A stretch of DNA of 64,000 nucleotides from Protula sp. h YS-2021 (Eukaryota; Annelida; Polychaeta; Sabellida; Serpulidae). The notes beneath the pieces are model-generated. The model saw nothing but the letters and a program-made list of their open reading frames with translations, had not been told where the DNA came from and made no database searches. The translations under genes and the position numbers were made by a program. Location: positions 107,285,692-107,349,691 of the forward strand of contig OX457024.1 in NCBI GenBank assembly GCA_949752745.1, given 5' to 3'. Positions within the stretch are counted from its first letter, which is position 1. Each line of letters begins with the position of its first letter. This document shows, piece by piece, positions 1 through 13,900 of the stretch.

Positions 1-1065
1 AAAGAAATTTAATAGTTGGGTGAAGCAGTCCGATCTTGAAGCATCATGAACCATCCATTCACATGTCTTGCATCAAGGCCGAAAAGGAAGTGGTAAAACC
101 TCCCTTTGAAAGTGCGCATTGAGCATAAAGTCATTCAATCCTTTCCGAAAACCATTTTATGGTTATATGCAGCTGACCACCCCTTGTAAAAGAGCATGAA
201 AGGACATTGAAGAACGCTTCGATGAGACAAAACCCAACTCACATAGCGCATGTCTAGGTATGAAATGACTTCAGCCACTTCGTTTGCGTTAAGTACAGTT
301 TGAAGCCAATGTTGCGTAAATTTCTCAAGTTCTGACACACAATCTTCTACAAGGATGGTGTTAAGGCAAGCCATTTCTCTCCACGTTCAATTCGAAGAAA
401 TGGTCCAAATTCTCCATGCTCCACAGTAATGTTTAAGTTCACAGTTATTTTAAAGCTGCTTGTCTTTAAAATAAGCTGCACATTTAAGTTCACAGTTATT
501 TTAATGCTGAGTTAGTCCTCTCTACCCACTGCTTTTATACGATATATGCTTGTAAAAATTGTGGAGTCAGCTCCTTTACTGTTCTTCAAACATTTTACAA
601 ATATATGTATTCACTTCAACTCGTCCATTGTTCAATAGGACAAGTTCTAATAGATCCGTTGACAGGGAAACAGTATCATCATAATGTAAAATAATTCTAG
701 CAGCTACAACTAGCATGAGGTCAGCTGCCCAAATTGTATTGGCGTTGATAAATGCTGAATCAATGTCATAAGTGTTCCCTGGTAAATGTAGTTCTTTACA
801 TTCACTCAAAAAAGATTGGATGAAACGATTTCTTGGAATGGCCAGTCCAACAGCTTTCCAGTGTTTATGCATATTCTTCACTTGTAAAATCCAATCCGAT
901 TCCACATAAGGAAGCTTTGAAAACACATACATCTGCGAAGAAGGGATGTTGACATTGTTCACTCAAGTAATCCACCAAGCGAATGCTGATATGGCGAAAT
1001 GTGTTCTCACTCATCCATTTATACCACCCAGGTTTTCGATTTTGCGCCAAAATTGTAATTTCCAA
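1..1065 (-). pseudogene. Broken coding fragment, unrecognised protein
   Basis: Protein-like sequence on the minus strand in pieces: about 66 codons (1065-865), 128 codons (962-576) in another frame, and 79 codons (374-135). The first two overlap in different frames near 960, and the third is preceded by a protein-like stretch in yet another frame near 365-420, so at least two frame changes are needed to read through. A 60-bp direct duplication lies at about 430-507. I recognise no domain. The 5' half of the 128-codon piece is copied in every unit of the tandem array that follows, while the complete version exists only here. It may be a decayed gene or transposon ORF, or exons of a real gene with splice sites I could not place. 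Confidence 0.35.
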
Positions 1066-4000
1066 GTTCCCAGGTGATGTCTAAAGATAGATGTTGTAAA
1101 ATTTCCTATGGGGAAATGTATGGGCTGGCCCATTCCAGCACATCTTGTGAATGGAGAGCTTGTCCATTCGAACACATGTTTGAATGGGGAACACATGTTG
1201 TAAATTTGGCGCGCTATTCGAACACGTCTGTGAATGATGTGCGCTCTTCCCCTGCCACATAACCAAAGAGAAAAAAATAACCAAAAGAATTTCCACCTAC
1301 ATCTGTCTCCAACAACACTGTCACTTTCCTCTTGCACATAAACACAATGTCCTTATAAAGAAGAAGTATGTCCTGGGGGGGGGGGGTTCTCACATAGTAT
1401 GTCCTGGGGGTCTGATGTCATGATGATTCACAGATGATAGACAGATTGTATAAGTGGGCGGAGCTTCAGGTCACGTGACTGATGACGTCACGATGGTTCA
1501 CAGTTGTAGAACTGCCGTTTTCCACCTACTATTAATTCCTGTCAAATTTGCGCCAAATTTGTTCATGTGCACATAATTCTGAGAATTTTACGGCACTAAA
1601 TGGACCCTTTATTGGCAGCCATAGCAACGTCTCGCGTAGATACACTGTATGTTTATCTAACGTCTTAATACCGTTGCGATGCACATGGTTTTGTCAATAA
1701 ACTAAACAAATGTAACATCAAAGTACAGACACACAGATACCGCTTTATTGGTACTCATAAACGACCGAAATACTCACATCCAAACTCTCTCATATCCGAA
1801 CAAAATCCATGTCCCCCACCGATTTCGCATATGACTCTGCTGTATATAATTTTGGGACTAATGTTGTCATTTTGGGGTGCTTACTATTCGGTACCATGAG
1901 CGTCAGCTGACATTCAGCTGACACTTTCAGGCATTTTATTGGTTTTCTTGACATTTCCGCGGTACACTTTTTTGTCAGGAAAATCGTATTCCCGTAACGT
2001 CGCTGATGTCAGATGACAAAATGGCGGCCTCCATGAGTGAAAACTGAAATTGCAGTTTTTAAATAATTTGATCAATGTAAGTAGGCAATATAAAGTAAAA
2101 AGAAAATGAAACTAATTTCGTGCGCAAACGAATCTGTTTTAGTAATAAGTTTGAAGAAAAGAACTCTGAAATGGCACAAACACGACGTTTGAAGAAAAGA
2201 ACTCTGAAATGGCACAAACACGACTTTTGGAATGGCCAGTCCAACAGCTTTCCAGTGTTTATGCATATTCTTCACTTGTAAAATCCAATCCGATTCCACA
2301 TAAGGAAGCTTTGAAAACACATACATCTGCGAAGAAGGGATGTTGACATTGTTCACTCAAGTAATCCACCAAGCGAATGCTGATATGGCGAAATGTGTTC
2401 TCACTCATCCATTTATACCACCCAGGTTTTCGATTTTGCGCCAAAATTGTAATTTCCAAGTTCCCAGGTGATGTCTAAAGATAGATGTTGTAAAATTTCC
2501 TATGGGGAAATGTATGGGCTGGCCCATTCCAGCACATCTTGTGAATGGAGAGCTTGTCCATTCGAACACATGTTTGAATGGGGAACACATGTTGTAAATT
2601 TGGCGCGCTATTCGAACACGTCTGTGAATGATGTGCGCTCTTCCCCTGCCACATAACCAAAGAGAAAAAAATAACCAAAAGAATTTCCACCTACATCTGT
2701 CTCCAACAACACTGTCACTTTCCTCTTGCACATAAACACAATGTCCTTATAAAGAAGAAGTATGTCCTGGGGGGGGGGGGGGGGGTTCTCACATAGTATG
2801 TCCTGGGGGTCTGATGTCATGATGATTCACAGATGATAGACAGATTGTATAAGTGGGCGGAGCTTCAGGTCACGTGACTGATGACGTCACGATGGTTCAC
2901 AGTTGTAGAACTGCCGTTTTCCACCTACTATTAATTCCTGTCAAATTTGCGCCAAATTTGTTCATGTGCACATAATTCTGAGAATTTTACGGCACTAAAT
3001 GGACCCTTTATTGGCAGCCATAGCAACGTCTCGCGTAGATACACTGTATGTTTATCTAACGTCTTAATACCGTTGCAATGCACATGGTTTTGTCAATAAA
3101 CTAAACAAATGTAACATCAAAGTACAGACACACAGATACCGCTTTATTGGTACTCATAAACGACCGAAATACTCACATCCAAACTCTCTCATATCCGAAC
3201 AAAATCCATGTCCCCCACCGATTTCGCATATGACTCTGCTGTATATAATTTTGGGACTAATGTTGTCATTTTGGGGTGCTTACTATTCGGTACCATGAGC
3301 GTCAGCTGACATTCAGCTGACACTTTCAGGCATTTTATTGGTTTTCTTGACATTTCCGCGGTACACTTTTTTGTCAGGAAAATCGTATTCCCGTAACGTC
3401 GCTGATGTCAGATGACAAAATGGCGGCCTCCATGAGTGAAAACTGAAATTGCAGTTTTTAAATAATTTGATCAATGTAAGTAGGCAATATAAAGTAAAAA
3501 GAAAATGAAACTAATTTCGTGCGCAAACGAATCTGTTTTAGTAATAAGTTTGAAGAAAAGAACTCTGAAATGGCACAAACACGACGTTTGAAGAAAAGAA
3601 CTCTGAAATGGCACAAACACGACTTTTGGAATGGCCAGTCCAACAGCTTTCCAGTGTTTATGCATATTCTTCACTTGTAAAATCCAATCCGATTCCACAT
3701 AAGGAAGCTTTGAAAACACATACATCTGCGAAGAAGGGATGTTGACATTGTTCACTCAAGTAATCCACCAAGCGAATGCTGATATGGCGAAATGTGTTCT
3801 CACTCATCCATTTATACCACCCAGGTTTTCGATTTTGCGCCAAAATTGTAATTTCCAAGTTCCCAGGTGATGTCTAAAGATAGATGTTGTAAAATTTCCT
3901 ATGGGGAAATGTATGGGCTGGCCCATTCCAGCACATCTTGTGAATGGAGAGCTTGTCCATTCGAACACATGTTTGAATGGGGAACACATGTTGTAAATTT

Positions 4001-7000
4001 GGCGCGCTATTCGAACACGTCTGTGAATGATGTGCGCTCTTCCCCTGCCACATAACCAAAGAGAAAAAAATAACCAAAAGAATTTCCACCTACATCTGTC
4101 TCCAACAACACTGTCACTTTCCTCTTGCACATAAACACAATGTCCTTATAAAGAAGAAGTATGTCCTGGGGGGGGGGGTTCTCACATAGTATGTCCTGGG
4201 GGTCTGATGTCATGATGATTCACAGATGATAGACAGATTGTATAAGTGGGCGGAGCTTCAGGTCACGTGACTGATGACGTCACGATGGTTCACAGTTGTA
4301 GAACTGCCGTTTTCCACCTACTATTAATTCCTGTCAAATTTGCGCCAAATTTGTTCATGTGCACATAATTCTGAGAATTTTACGGCACTAAATGGACCCT
4401 TTATTGGCAGCCATAGCAACGTCTCGCGTAGATACACTGTATGTTTATCTAACGTCTTAATACCGTTGCGATGCACATGGTTTTGTCAATAAACTAAACA
4501 AATGTAACATCAAAGTACAGACACACAGATACCGCTTTATTGGTACTCATAAACGACCGAAATACTCACATCCAAACTCTCTCATATCCGAACAAAATCC
4601 ATGTCCCCCACCGATTTCGCATATGACTCTGCTGTATATAATTTTGGGACTAATGTTGTCATTTTGGGGTGCTTACTATTCGGTACCATGAGCGTCAGCT
4701 GACATTCAGCTGACACTTTCAGGCATTTTATTGGTTTTCTTGACATTTCCGCGGTACACTTTTTTGTCAGGAAAATCGTATTCCCGTAACGTCGCTGATG
4801 TCAGATGACAAAATGGCGGCCTCCATGAGTGAAAACTGAAATTGCAGTTTTTAAATAATTTGATCAATGTAAGTAGGCAATATAAAGTAAAAAGAAAATG
4901 AAACTAATTTCGTGCGCAAACGAATCTGTTTTAGTAATAAGTTTGAAGAAAAGAACTCTGAAATGGCACAAACACGACGTTTGAAGAAAAGAACTCTGAA
5001 ATGGCACAAACACGACTTTTGGAATGGCCAGTCCAACAGCTTTCCAGTGTTTATGCATATTCTTCACTTGTAAAATCCAATCCGATTCCACATAAGGAAG
5101 CTTTGAAAACACATACATCTGCGAAGAAGGGATGTTGACATTGTTCACTCAAGTAATCCACCAAGCGAATGCTGATATGGCGAAATGTGTTCTCACTCAT
5201 CCATTTATACCACCCAGGTTTTCGATTTTGCGCCAAAATTGTAATTTCCAAGTTCCCAGGTGATGTCTAAAGATAGATGTTGTAAAATTTCCTATGGGGA
5301 AATGTATGGGCTGGCCCATTCCAGCACATCTTGTGAATGGAGAGCTTGTCCATTCGAACACATGTTTGAATGGGGAACACATGTTGTAAATTTGGCGCGC
5401 TATTCGAACACGTCTGTGAATGATGTGCGCTCTTCCCCTGCCACATAACCAAAGAGAAAAAAATAACCAAAAGAATTTCCACCTACATCTGTCTCCAACA
5501 ACACTGTCACTTTCCTCTTGCACATAAACACAATGTCCTTATAAAGAAGAAGTATGTCCTGGGGGGGGGGGGTTCTCACATAGTATGTCCTGGGGGTCTG
5601 ATGTCATGATGATTCACAGATGATAGACAGATTGTATAAGTGGGCGGAGCTTCAGGTCACGTGACTGATGACGTCACGATGGTTCACAGTTGTAGAACTG
5701 CCGTTTTCCACCTACTATTAATTCCTGTCAAATTTGCGCCAAATTTGTTCATGTGCACATAATTCTGAGAATTTTACGGCACTAAATGGACCCTTTATTG
5801 GCAGCCATAGCAACGTCTCGCGTAGATACACTGTATGTTTATCTAACGTCTTAATACCGTTGCGATGCACATGGTTTTGTCAATAAACTAAACAAATGTA
5901 ACATCAAAGTACAGACACACAGATACCGCTTTATTGGTACTCATAAACGACCGAAATACTCACATCCAAACTCTCTCATATCCGAACAAAATCCATGTCC
6001 CCCACCGATTTCGCATATGACTCTGCTGTATATAATTTTGGGACTAATGTTGTCATTTTGGGGTGCTTACTATTCGGTACCATGAGCGTCAGCTGACATT
6101 CAGCTGACACTTTCAGGCATTTTATTGGTTTTCTTGACATTTCCGCGGTACACTTTTTTGTCAGGAAAATCGTATTCCCGTAACGTCGCTGATGTCAGAT
6201 GACAAAATGGCGGCCTCCATGAGTGAAAACTGAAATTGCAGTTTTTAAATAATTTGATCAATGTAAGTAGGCAATATAAAGTAAAAAGAAAATGAAACTA
6301 ATTTCGTGCGCAAACGAATCTGTTTTAGTAATAAGTTTGAAGAAAAGAACTCTGAAATGGCACAAACACGACGTTTGAAGAAAAGAACTCTGAAATGGCA
6401 CAAACACGACTTTTGGAATGGCCAGTCCAACAGCTTTCCAGTGTTTATGCATATTCTTCACTTGTAAAATCCAATCCGATTCCACATAAGGAAGCTTTGA
6501 AAACACATACATCTGCGAAGAAGGGATGTTGACATTGTTCACTCAAGTAATCCACCAAGCGAATGCTGATATGGCGAAATGTGTTCTCACTCATCCATTT
6601 ATACCACCCAGGTTTTCGATTTTGCGCCAAAATTGTAATTTCCAAGTTCCCAGGTGATGTCTAAAGATAGATGTTGTAAAATTTCCTATGGGGAAATGTA
6701 TGGGCTGGCCCATTCCAGCACATCTTGTGAATGGAGAGCTTGTCCATTCGAACACATGTTTGAATGGGGAACACATGTTGTAAATTTGGCGCGCTATTCG
6801 AACACGTCTGTGAATGATGTGCGCTCTTCCCCTGCCACATAACCAAAGAGAAAAAAATAACCAAAAGAATTTCCACCTACATCTGTCTCCAACAACACTG
6901 TCACTTTCCTCTTGCACATAAACACAATGTCCTTATAAAGAAGAAGTATGTCCTGGGGGGGGGGGGTTCTCACATAGTATGTCCTGGGGGTCTGACGTCA

Positions 7001-7770
7001 TGATGATTCACAGATGATAGACAGATTGTATAAGTGGGCGGAGCTTCAGGTCACGTGACTGATGACGTCACGATGGTTCACAGTTGTAGAACTGCCGTTT
7101 TCCACCTACTATTAATTCCTGTCAAATTTGCGCCAAATTTGTTCATGTGCACATAATTCTGAGAATTTTACGGCACTAAATGGACCCTTTATTGGCAGCC
7201 ATAGCAACGTCTCGCGTAGATACACTGTATGTTTATCTAACGTCTTAATACCGTTGCGATGCACATGGTTTTGTCAATAAACTAAACAAATGTAACATCA
7301 AAGTACAGACACACAGATACCGCTTTATTGGTACTCATAAACGACCGAAATACTCACATCCAAACTCTCTCATATCCGAACAAAATCCATGTCCCCCACC
7401 GATTTCGCATATGACTCTGCTGTATATAATTTTGGGACTAATGTTGTCATTTTGGGGTGCTTACTATTCGGTACCATGAGCGTCAGCTGACATTCAGCTG
7501 ACACTTTCAGGCATTTTATTGGTTTTCTTGACATTTCCGCGGTACACTTTTTTGTCAGGAAAATCGTATTCCCGTAACGTCGCTGATGTCAGATGACAAA
7601 ATGGCGGCCTCCATGAGTGAAAACTGAAATTGCAGTTTTTAAATAATTTGATCAATGTAAGTAGGCAATATAAAGTAAAAAGAAAATGAAACTAATTTCG
7701 TGCGCAAACGAATCTGTTTTAGTAATAAGTTTGAAGAAAAGAACTCTGAAATGGCACAAACACGACTTTT
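834..7770. repeat. Five tandem copies of a ~1,394-bp unit
   Basis: The same sequence recurs at spacings of 1394, 1399, 1393 and 1394 bases (anchors at 840, 2234, 3633, 5026 and 6420). By eye the copies differ mainly in a G-run of 12, 17, 11, 12 and 12 bases plus rare substitutions (for example near 3073 and 6992). Each unit carries a truncated piece of the minus-strand ORF seen intact at 576-962, and a 38-bp direct duplication just before the unit junction (for example 2149-2224). The small ORFs repeated in each unit are consequences of the repeat and not genes. Such low divergence means very recent amplification or homogenisation. Confidence 0.95.
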
Positions 7771-8813
7771 GTAATCAGCCAATGAGAACCATGACAGGTG
7801 GCCAATATGTTAACAAACATGGACGACAAATGAATCACAAAAAAGTTCAAAAGTTATTGCAGTTATAAACTAGAGCGGCCAGTGCACACAAAACATAGGA
7901 GTACAGGCTTATGTTATACACTTTCAGTCGATACCTACTTAGTTTCTTGTTTTTGTAAACAAAAACAAATGTCTCCCCGACTAATTCCTTTTTTTAATTA
8001 CTGAAATAAAATATTCATTCCTGAAAACATAACCTTAATTCATTGTAAAAAAACTCAAAATAAATCAAACCGATGGTGGTCACTAAAACAGATATAAATG
8101 GACGTCTTTTTTTCATCCGAGTCTTGGAAGGTGGTCGCTAAAACGGGGTTTACTGTAGGCCCTTCTTATCCAGATCTGAAGTTGGTCACTATAGTAGTTT
8201 TACTGTACATTACATTTTTATCCGGGTCTGGAAGTTGGTCAAGACAGGCAGGTTTTACCGTACGTCTTTTTACCCGATCTGAAATGGCACAAACACGACT
8301 TTTGTAATCAGCCAATGAGAACCATGACAGGTGGCCCATATGTTAACAAACATGGACGACAAATGAATCACAAAAAAGTTCAAAAGTTATTGCAGTTATA
8401 AACTAGAGCGGCCAGTGCACACAAAACATAGGAGTACAGGCTTATGTTATACACTTTCAGTCGATACCTACTTAGTTTCTTGTTTTTGTAAACAAAAACA
8501 AATGTCTCCCCGACTAATTCCTTTTTTTAATTACTGAAATAAAATATTCATTCCTGAAAACATAACCTTAATTCATTGTAAAAAAACTCAAAATAAATCA
8601 AACCGATGGTGGTCACTAAAACAGATATAAATGGACGTCTTTTTTTCATCCGAGTCTTGGAAGGTGGTCGCTAAAACGGGGTTTACTGTAGGCCCTTCTT
8701 ATCCAGATCTGAAGTTGGTCACTATAGTAGTTTTACTGTACATTACATTTTTATCCGGGTCTGGAAGTTGGTCAAGACAGGCAGGTTTTACCGTACGTCT
8801 TTTTACCCGATCT
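7748..8813. repeat. Two direct copies of a 533-bp unit
   Basis: Sequence from 7748 recurs from 8281 almost unchanged. The duplication begins in the last bases of the preceding 1.39-kb array, so the two arrays share an edge. The duplicated ORFs of 69 and 78 codons come from internal repeats of a motif like GGTGGTC...TTTACTGTA and show no protein features. Confidence 0.9.
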
Positions 8814-9430
8814 GGAAGGGGTCACGACAAACGGTTCTTACTTTACATCTTTTTATCCAGGTCTTGAAGGTGGTCGGGATTTTTTTTCCATAATCCTCCA
8901 CACGCCCTCCCTCCCCCACCCCAAAATGGCGAGCTGCTTCACATAACACAAGATATCAGATGGCCCACTTTAATAGCGAAAAATGCTTCTGCAAACAATC
9001 CCAATCGATACAAAATAGCTCCTATATATAGAACACCTTGGTAACCGAATCAAGCATGCGGCGAGAAAAATCAATAGCTAGACCTGTTTAGACCTATAGC
9101 AGTCCATGACCTCGTAGATGACGACTCCATCATGCACCACAACTGACACTGACCCCTAACTGAGTGGCATATTACGTAACAGTCGTAGATGAGAAACGCA
9201 CAAAAAGCTTAATTTCAGGCACTAACAAATAGCAATGCTGTTACTGTTTTGAAGCTTTCTAAAGAATGCAGGAACACTCGAGAATCTTCTGCAAAACGCT
9301 GAAATCCCTGGCGTAGTTAGCACCTATGCTTAGATAACGAAGCAGCCAAAAAATGGGGAGGCGGGGGGTGTTGACGTTATTCGCCTTTCTTGATTTTCTA
9401 CATGAGTTTAATAATGTTTAACCAAAACCG
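8814..9430. other. No gene seen
   Basis: AT-rich sequence with C-runs near 8900-8925. I see no coding potential and no clear repeat structure here. Confidence 0.5.
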
Positions 9431-9469
9431 TGCGACTTCTCCGAGGAATAACTACACCAAATTTAAAGT

Positions 9470-10356
<887 letters not shown>

Positions 10357-10503
10357 CTTCATACAAGTAAACATCACAGACATAAAACAATGGAGATATT
10401 CATGCAGTTATCTGCAAAAGAAAATGATATTTTTTCAGTGATAGTTTCATAGATATAGCGAGTTTTCAATGCCCACCATTTTCATTTTCCTGGCTGTCCA
10501 CAC

Positions 10504-10587
10504 GCTTATTATTGGAGGCTCAGCTGATAGTTTTCAGGGGATTACGAACATTACTCTCAGCTTTTTTCCTGACGCCCAATAATAAGC
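10504..10587. repeat. Short inverted-repeat (MITE-like) hairpin
   Basis: GCTTATTATTGG at 10504-10515 faces its reverse complement at 10576-10587, about 84 bases in all. Confidence 0.6.
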
Positions 10588-10712
10588 ACCCTTGGTTTTT
10601 ACGTTGCTAATTTTTGTTATCTCATTCGCAAGTGACCTACGTTCAACGAGGTATTAGTACAGTCGAAGTTTCCACTGATCAGCAAAGTTATTCTCAAAAA
10701 CAGATGAACTCG

Positions 10713-10816
10713 CTGTTGTTCAACAGCCAACCTCTTCGGCGGTTCGAGGTCAGCTATTTTATAACAATGCAGGTGACCCCTGAGGAGATGCAGAGGTTGG
10801 CTGTTGGACAACAACG
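10713..10816. repeat. MITE-like hairpin just upstream of the NUDT15 start
   Basis: An arm of about 21 bases (10715-10735, containing CAACAGCCAACCTCT) is matched by its inverted copy at 10793-10814 with one extra or changed base. The right arm ends 37 bases before the NUDT15 start codon, so the hairpin probably lies in the 5' UTR or core promoter. A related arm is visible near 11,525. Confidence 0.65.
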
Positions 10817-10851
10817 ATAATTTCTGGCGATCCCACGTTTTGAATAAAAAC

Positions 10852-10991
10852 ATGGCAGCTTCCAGGCCGAAAGTGGGCTTAGCGGTTTTTATAACCAGCC
10901 CAAAACACCCGAATTGTGTATTGTTAGGCAAAAGAAAAAATTGCTTGGGTGAAGGCCAATACTCTCCTCCTGGAGGTCATGTTGAATATGG
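10852..10991 (+). CDS. NUDT15: NUDT15 exon 1
   Basis: Codes for residues 1-46 plus two bases. Ends ...GAATATGG before donor GTGACT. Contains [11 protein letters not shown] and the first half of the Nudix box. Confidence 0.9.
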
Positions 10992-13900
10992 GTGACTTTT
11001 TAAATTTAGTTTATAATTGTTTTATCGCTCAGATCTGTTCACATGGTCATCGTTGTTATGAAGCCAAATCACACTTTGGGTGTTTCTAATAAAATGCGCA
11101 ATAATTTTGAATTTCGACTGCGAGGAAACCGGGTAAAAAATGAAAGAAATGATAGAAAAATATGCAAAAATATGGCAAAAACAGCTCATACTCGGAACTG
11201 AAACTTGGAACTGATTTATTAAAACTTTTAATTTTTTTTTAAATATCATACGGGTTGTTAAAAACCCGATTGCTCTTTGGTGAAAGGGATATTTGACGTT
11301 TAGGCGAAATCTCTATATCCTTTCATTTTTAACGGGTTATTTTTAATTTTTATTGGGACATCCCAAGATGTGATTTGGCTCATAACACGGAGGACATCGT
11401 ATGAGATCTATTTGTTATGTATAAACACAGAGCAGATGGGTATTTTAAAAAGCAGAACCTCTCTTAACGAGTACTTTTTTGTGGCATCCCCAGTGGGTCT
11501 TTTACACATACTGAACCGCTGTAAAGGTTGGCTGTTTAGACAACAGCGCATGGTCATGGCTCCAGTAGCTTAGCTCTGAGTCAGCTCTTCTTAGATTCCT
11601 TCATATATTCCCGTGTCATAGTTACAACGCCTTCTATTGTTCCACTAACGGTTAAGTTTCGAGGGACGAATCTACCAGTGACCTAGATTAAACCCGGCTG
11701 TGCCTGCAGCGTCGCCACCTCCCGCAAACAACAATAATCTCGGAAACGATATTTTTTGCCGAACCTAACGACAACTGCCGCTGGTTCTCGAATGCAAAAT
11801 ACTGAGCTCTATAAGTAAACTGTTTGCATACAGATGAAGTGAGGTTTGTGCTCACATCAAACAGAATCATGATTAAATACAAGGTTTACAACTAAATGAA
11901 AATTTGGACAAAGGCAGCAAGCAAAAGCAATAAGCTTGTACAACGCTTGTTCGTAAATTTCTATTAAGCAATTGTATTAACAAAAGAAAATAATCCACCT
12001 ATATTTAAGTTTTTAAAATCACTTATGCTTAATTAGACAGAAAAATTGCCATGTTAACATTATATGTGTATATAGTAGCTATGATAAACAATATCAGTAA
12101 TTAAATCGTAACAAAAGTCTCCAAAGACATTTAATTATACTTAGTAAACCTACGTTTACATTTTTTGCTGTATATCATGTAAATAAAAGGCAATCAAATA
12201 ACATTTTACAACTTTCTTAAACTGACGTTTCTTGCATCTTTAATTTCTGTTGGCAAAGAATTCCACATTTTTATTCCTCGCAGTCTTAAGCAGTGAGCTT
12301 TTAACGCAGTTCTAGAGGATACATGTGCAAAATCACCGCGCTGTCTCGTTAATATAAAATTATCGTTTTAAACAGGTATTAAATGTTTAGAGGAAGTATT
12401 TTGTTTTTGCCTTTCAGAGTTGCAATTTCTTACGGCTTTGGCCGTAGATACGGCTTTTTTGAGACACCCCAAAATCCTACGGCTTCGACACAAAACTACG
12501 GCTTCGTACGGCTTTTTTGCTTTCAGTCGACATAAATAGATAATTAAGTTTCTTTTGAATGGTAAACTGAATCTATTATTTTTTTCAAAACAAGTTACTA
12601 TTTTGTGTATTATGCTTTTCAACACCCACAAGTAATTTGCCTGTTCTGCCGTGCCTTTTTTTTATATTCAATATACTATATACATGTATATACTTGAACA
12701 TTACAAGTAGAGTGTTGAATTTAGACAGATCGTGAAATTTGAGTGCGCGAGACTCATAAAATAAAGGACTACCATGTTCATACTTACCAACGTTATACAC
12801 AATTCTAATAGCACGTTTCTTTTAAATAAGAATTTCTTCTACGTTGCTGACCTATGTATTTCTCCATATCTCACGACAGTAGGACATGTAAGGAATAAAG
12901 AGGGAATAATAAATAGCTAAAAGGGCCGACTGGCTTACAACTAAGCTAGCTCTATACAAAATTGATATACAGTTAGCTAATTTAGACTCAACTTTTGATC
13001 TATGTTCCTTCCAGTTTAACTTTTCGTCAATAATTACTCCAAACAGTTTTGTGTACATGACCCGCACAAGTTTTTCTTCACCTAGGAAAATATCTAAATT
13101 TGTACTAGTTTCTGGGAAGACTGAAAACAAAAAAAAAAAAAAATATTGACATTTTGTGAAAGTCTGTTTAATTGAAACAATGCGTTTAATTTGGACAATT
13201 CTGTTGAAATAGGTGTACACATTCTGGTACATTTTTACCCGTATGAAAACTATTAGTGTCATCAACAAAAAGTATAAACGTTAAATTTTCTAGTAGTTCT
13301 GACGATGCTAATGAAGTTGATCTATTTGACCGAAAACCTTACTGACTTTCACATAGTAAGCAATATTTATCAATAAATTTAGTTAGTCTGTCAACAAATA
13401 ATTTCTCTAAGATCTTTGAGAATTGGGGTGAAAGAGAAACCGGTCGGTGATTATTAAGTCTACATTTCCACCCCCCCCCCCCCCGACTTAAAAGTTGGAG
13501 ACAATTTAGCTTTTTCATACCATTAGGAAAAAACCCCTGATTTAAAGCGACAGATTGCAAATGTAATTAAAAGGATTATCAATATAAGAAAAATGGTTCT
13601 AGGGCCCATAGTGTCAGACAAGAGGACACAAAAAATCGCAAAAAACTGTCAAGAAGAAAAAAAGGACGCACAAATTCATATAACCCTTGCAAGCTAACAG
13701 CTTGTCAAATGTTAAAAAACGTTTTTGTTTTACAATTTTATTGAAATACCTTCCAAATCAAGGGAGGTTTTACTTTCTTTTATGTTACACAAAATTTATT
13801 GCAACAGTCTGTTATATCTTTTACATTGCTTTGTGCATCAATTCCGACATTTCTTTTTCGGGTTTGCACATATAGGATGTGATATAGGCTAAACACGCCC

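Noticed and set aside
10804..10851. Upstream in-frame ATG for NUDT15
   Set aside because: Adds 16 residues not seen in the family and begins inside a hairpin repeat; the ATG at 10852 is a better start.
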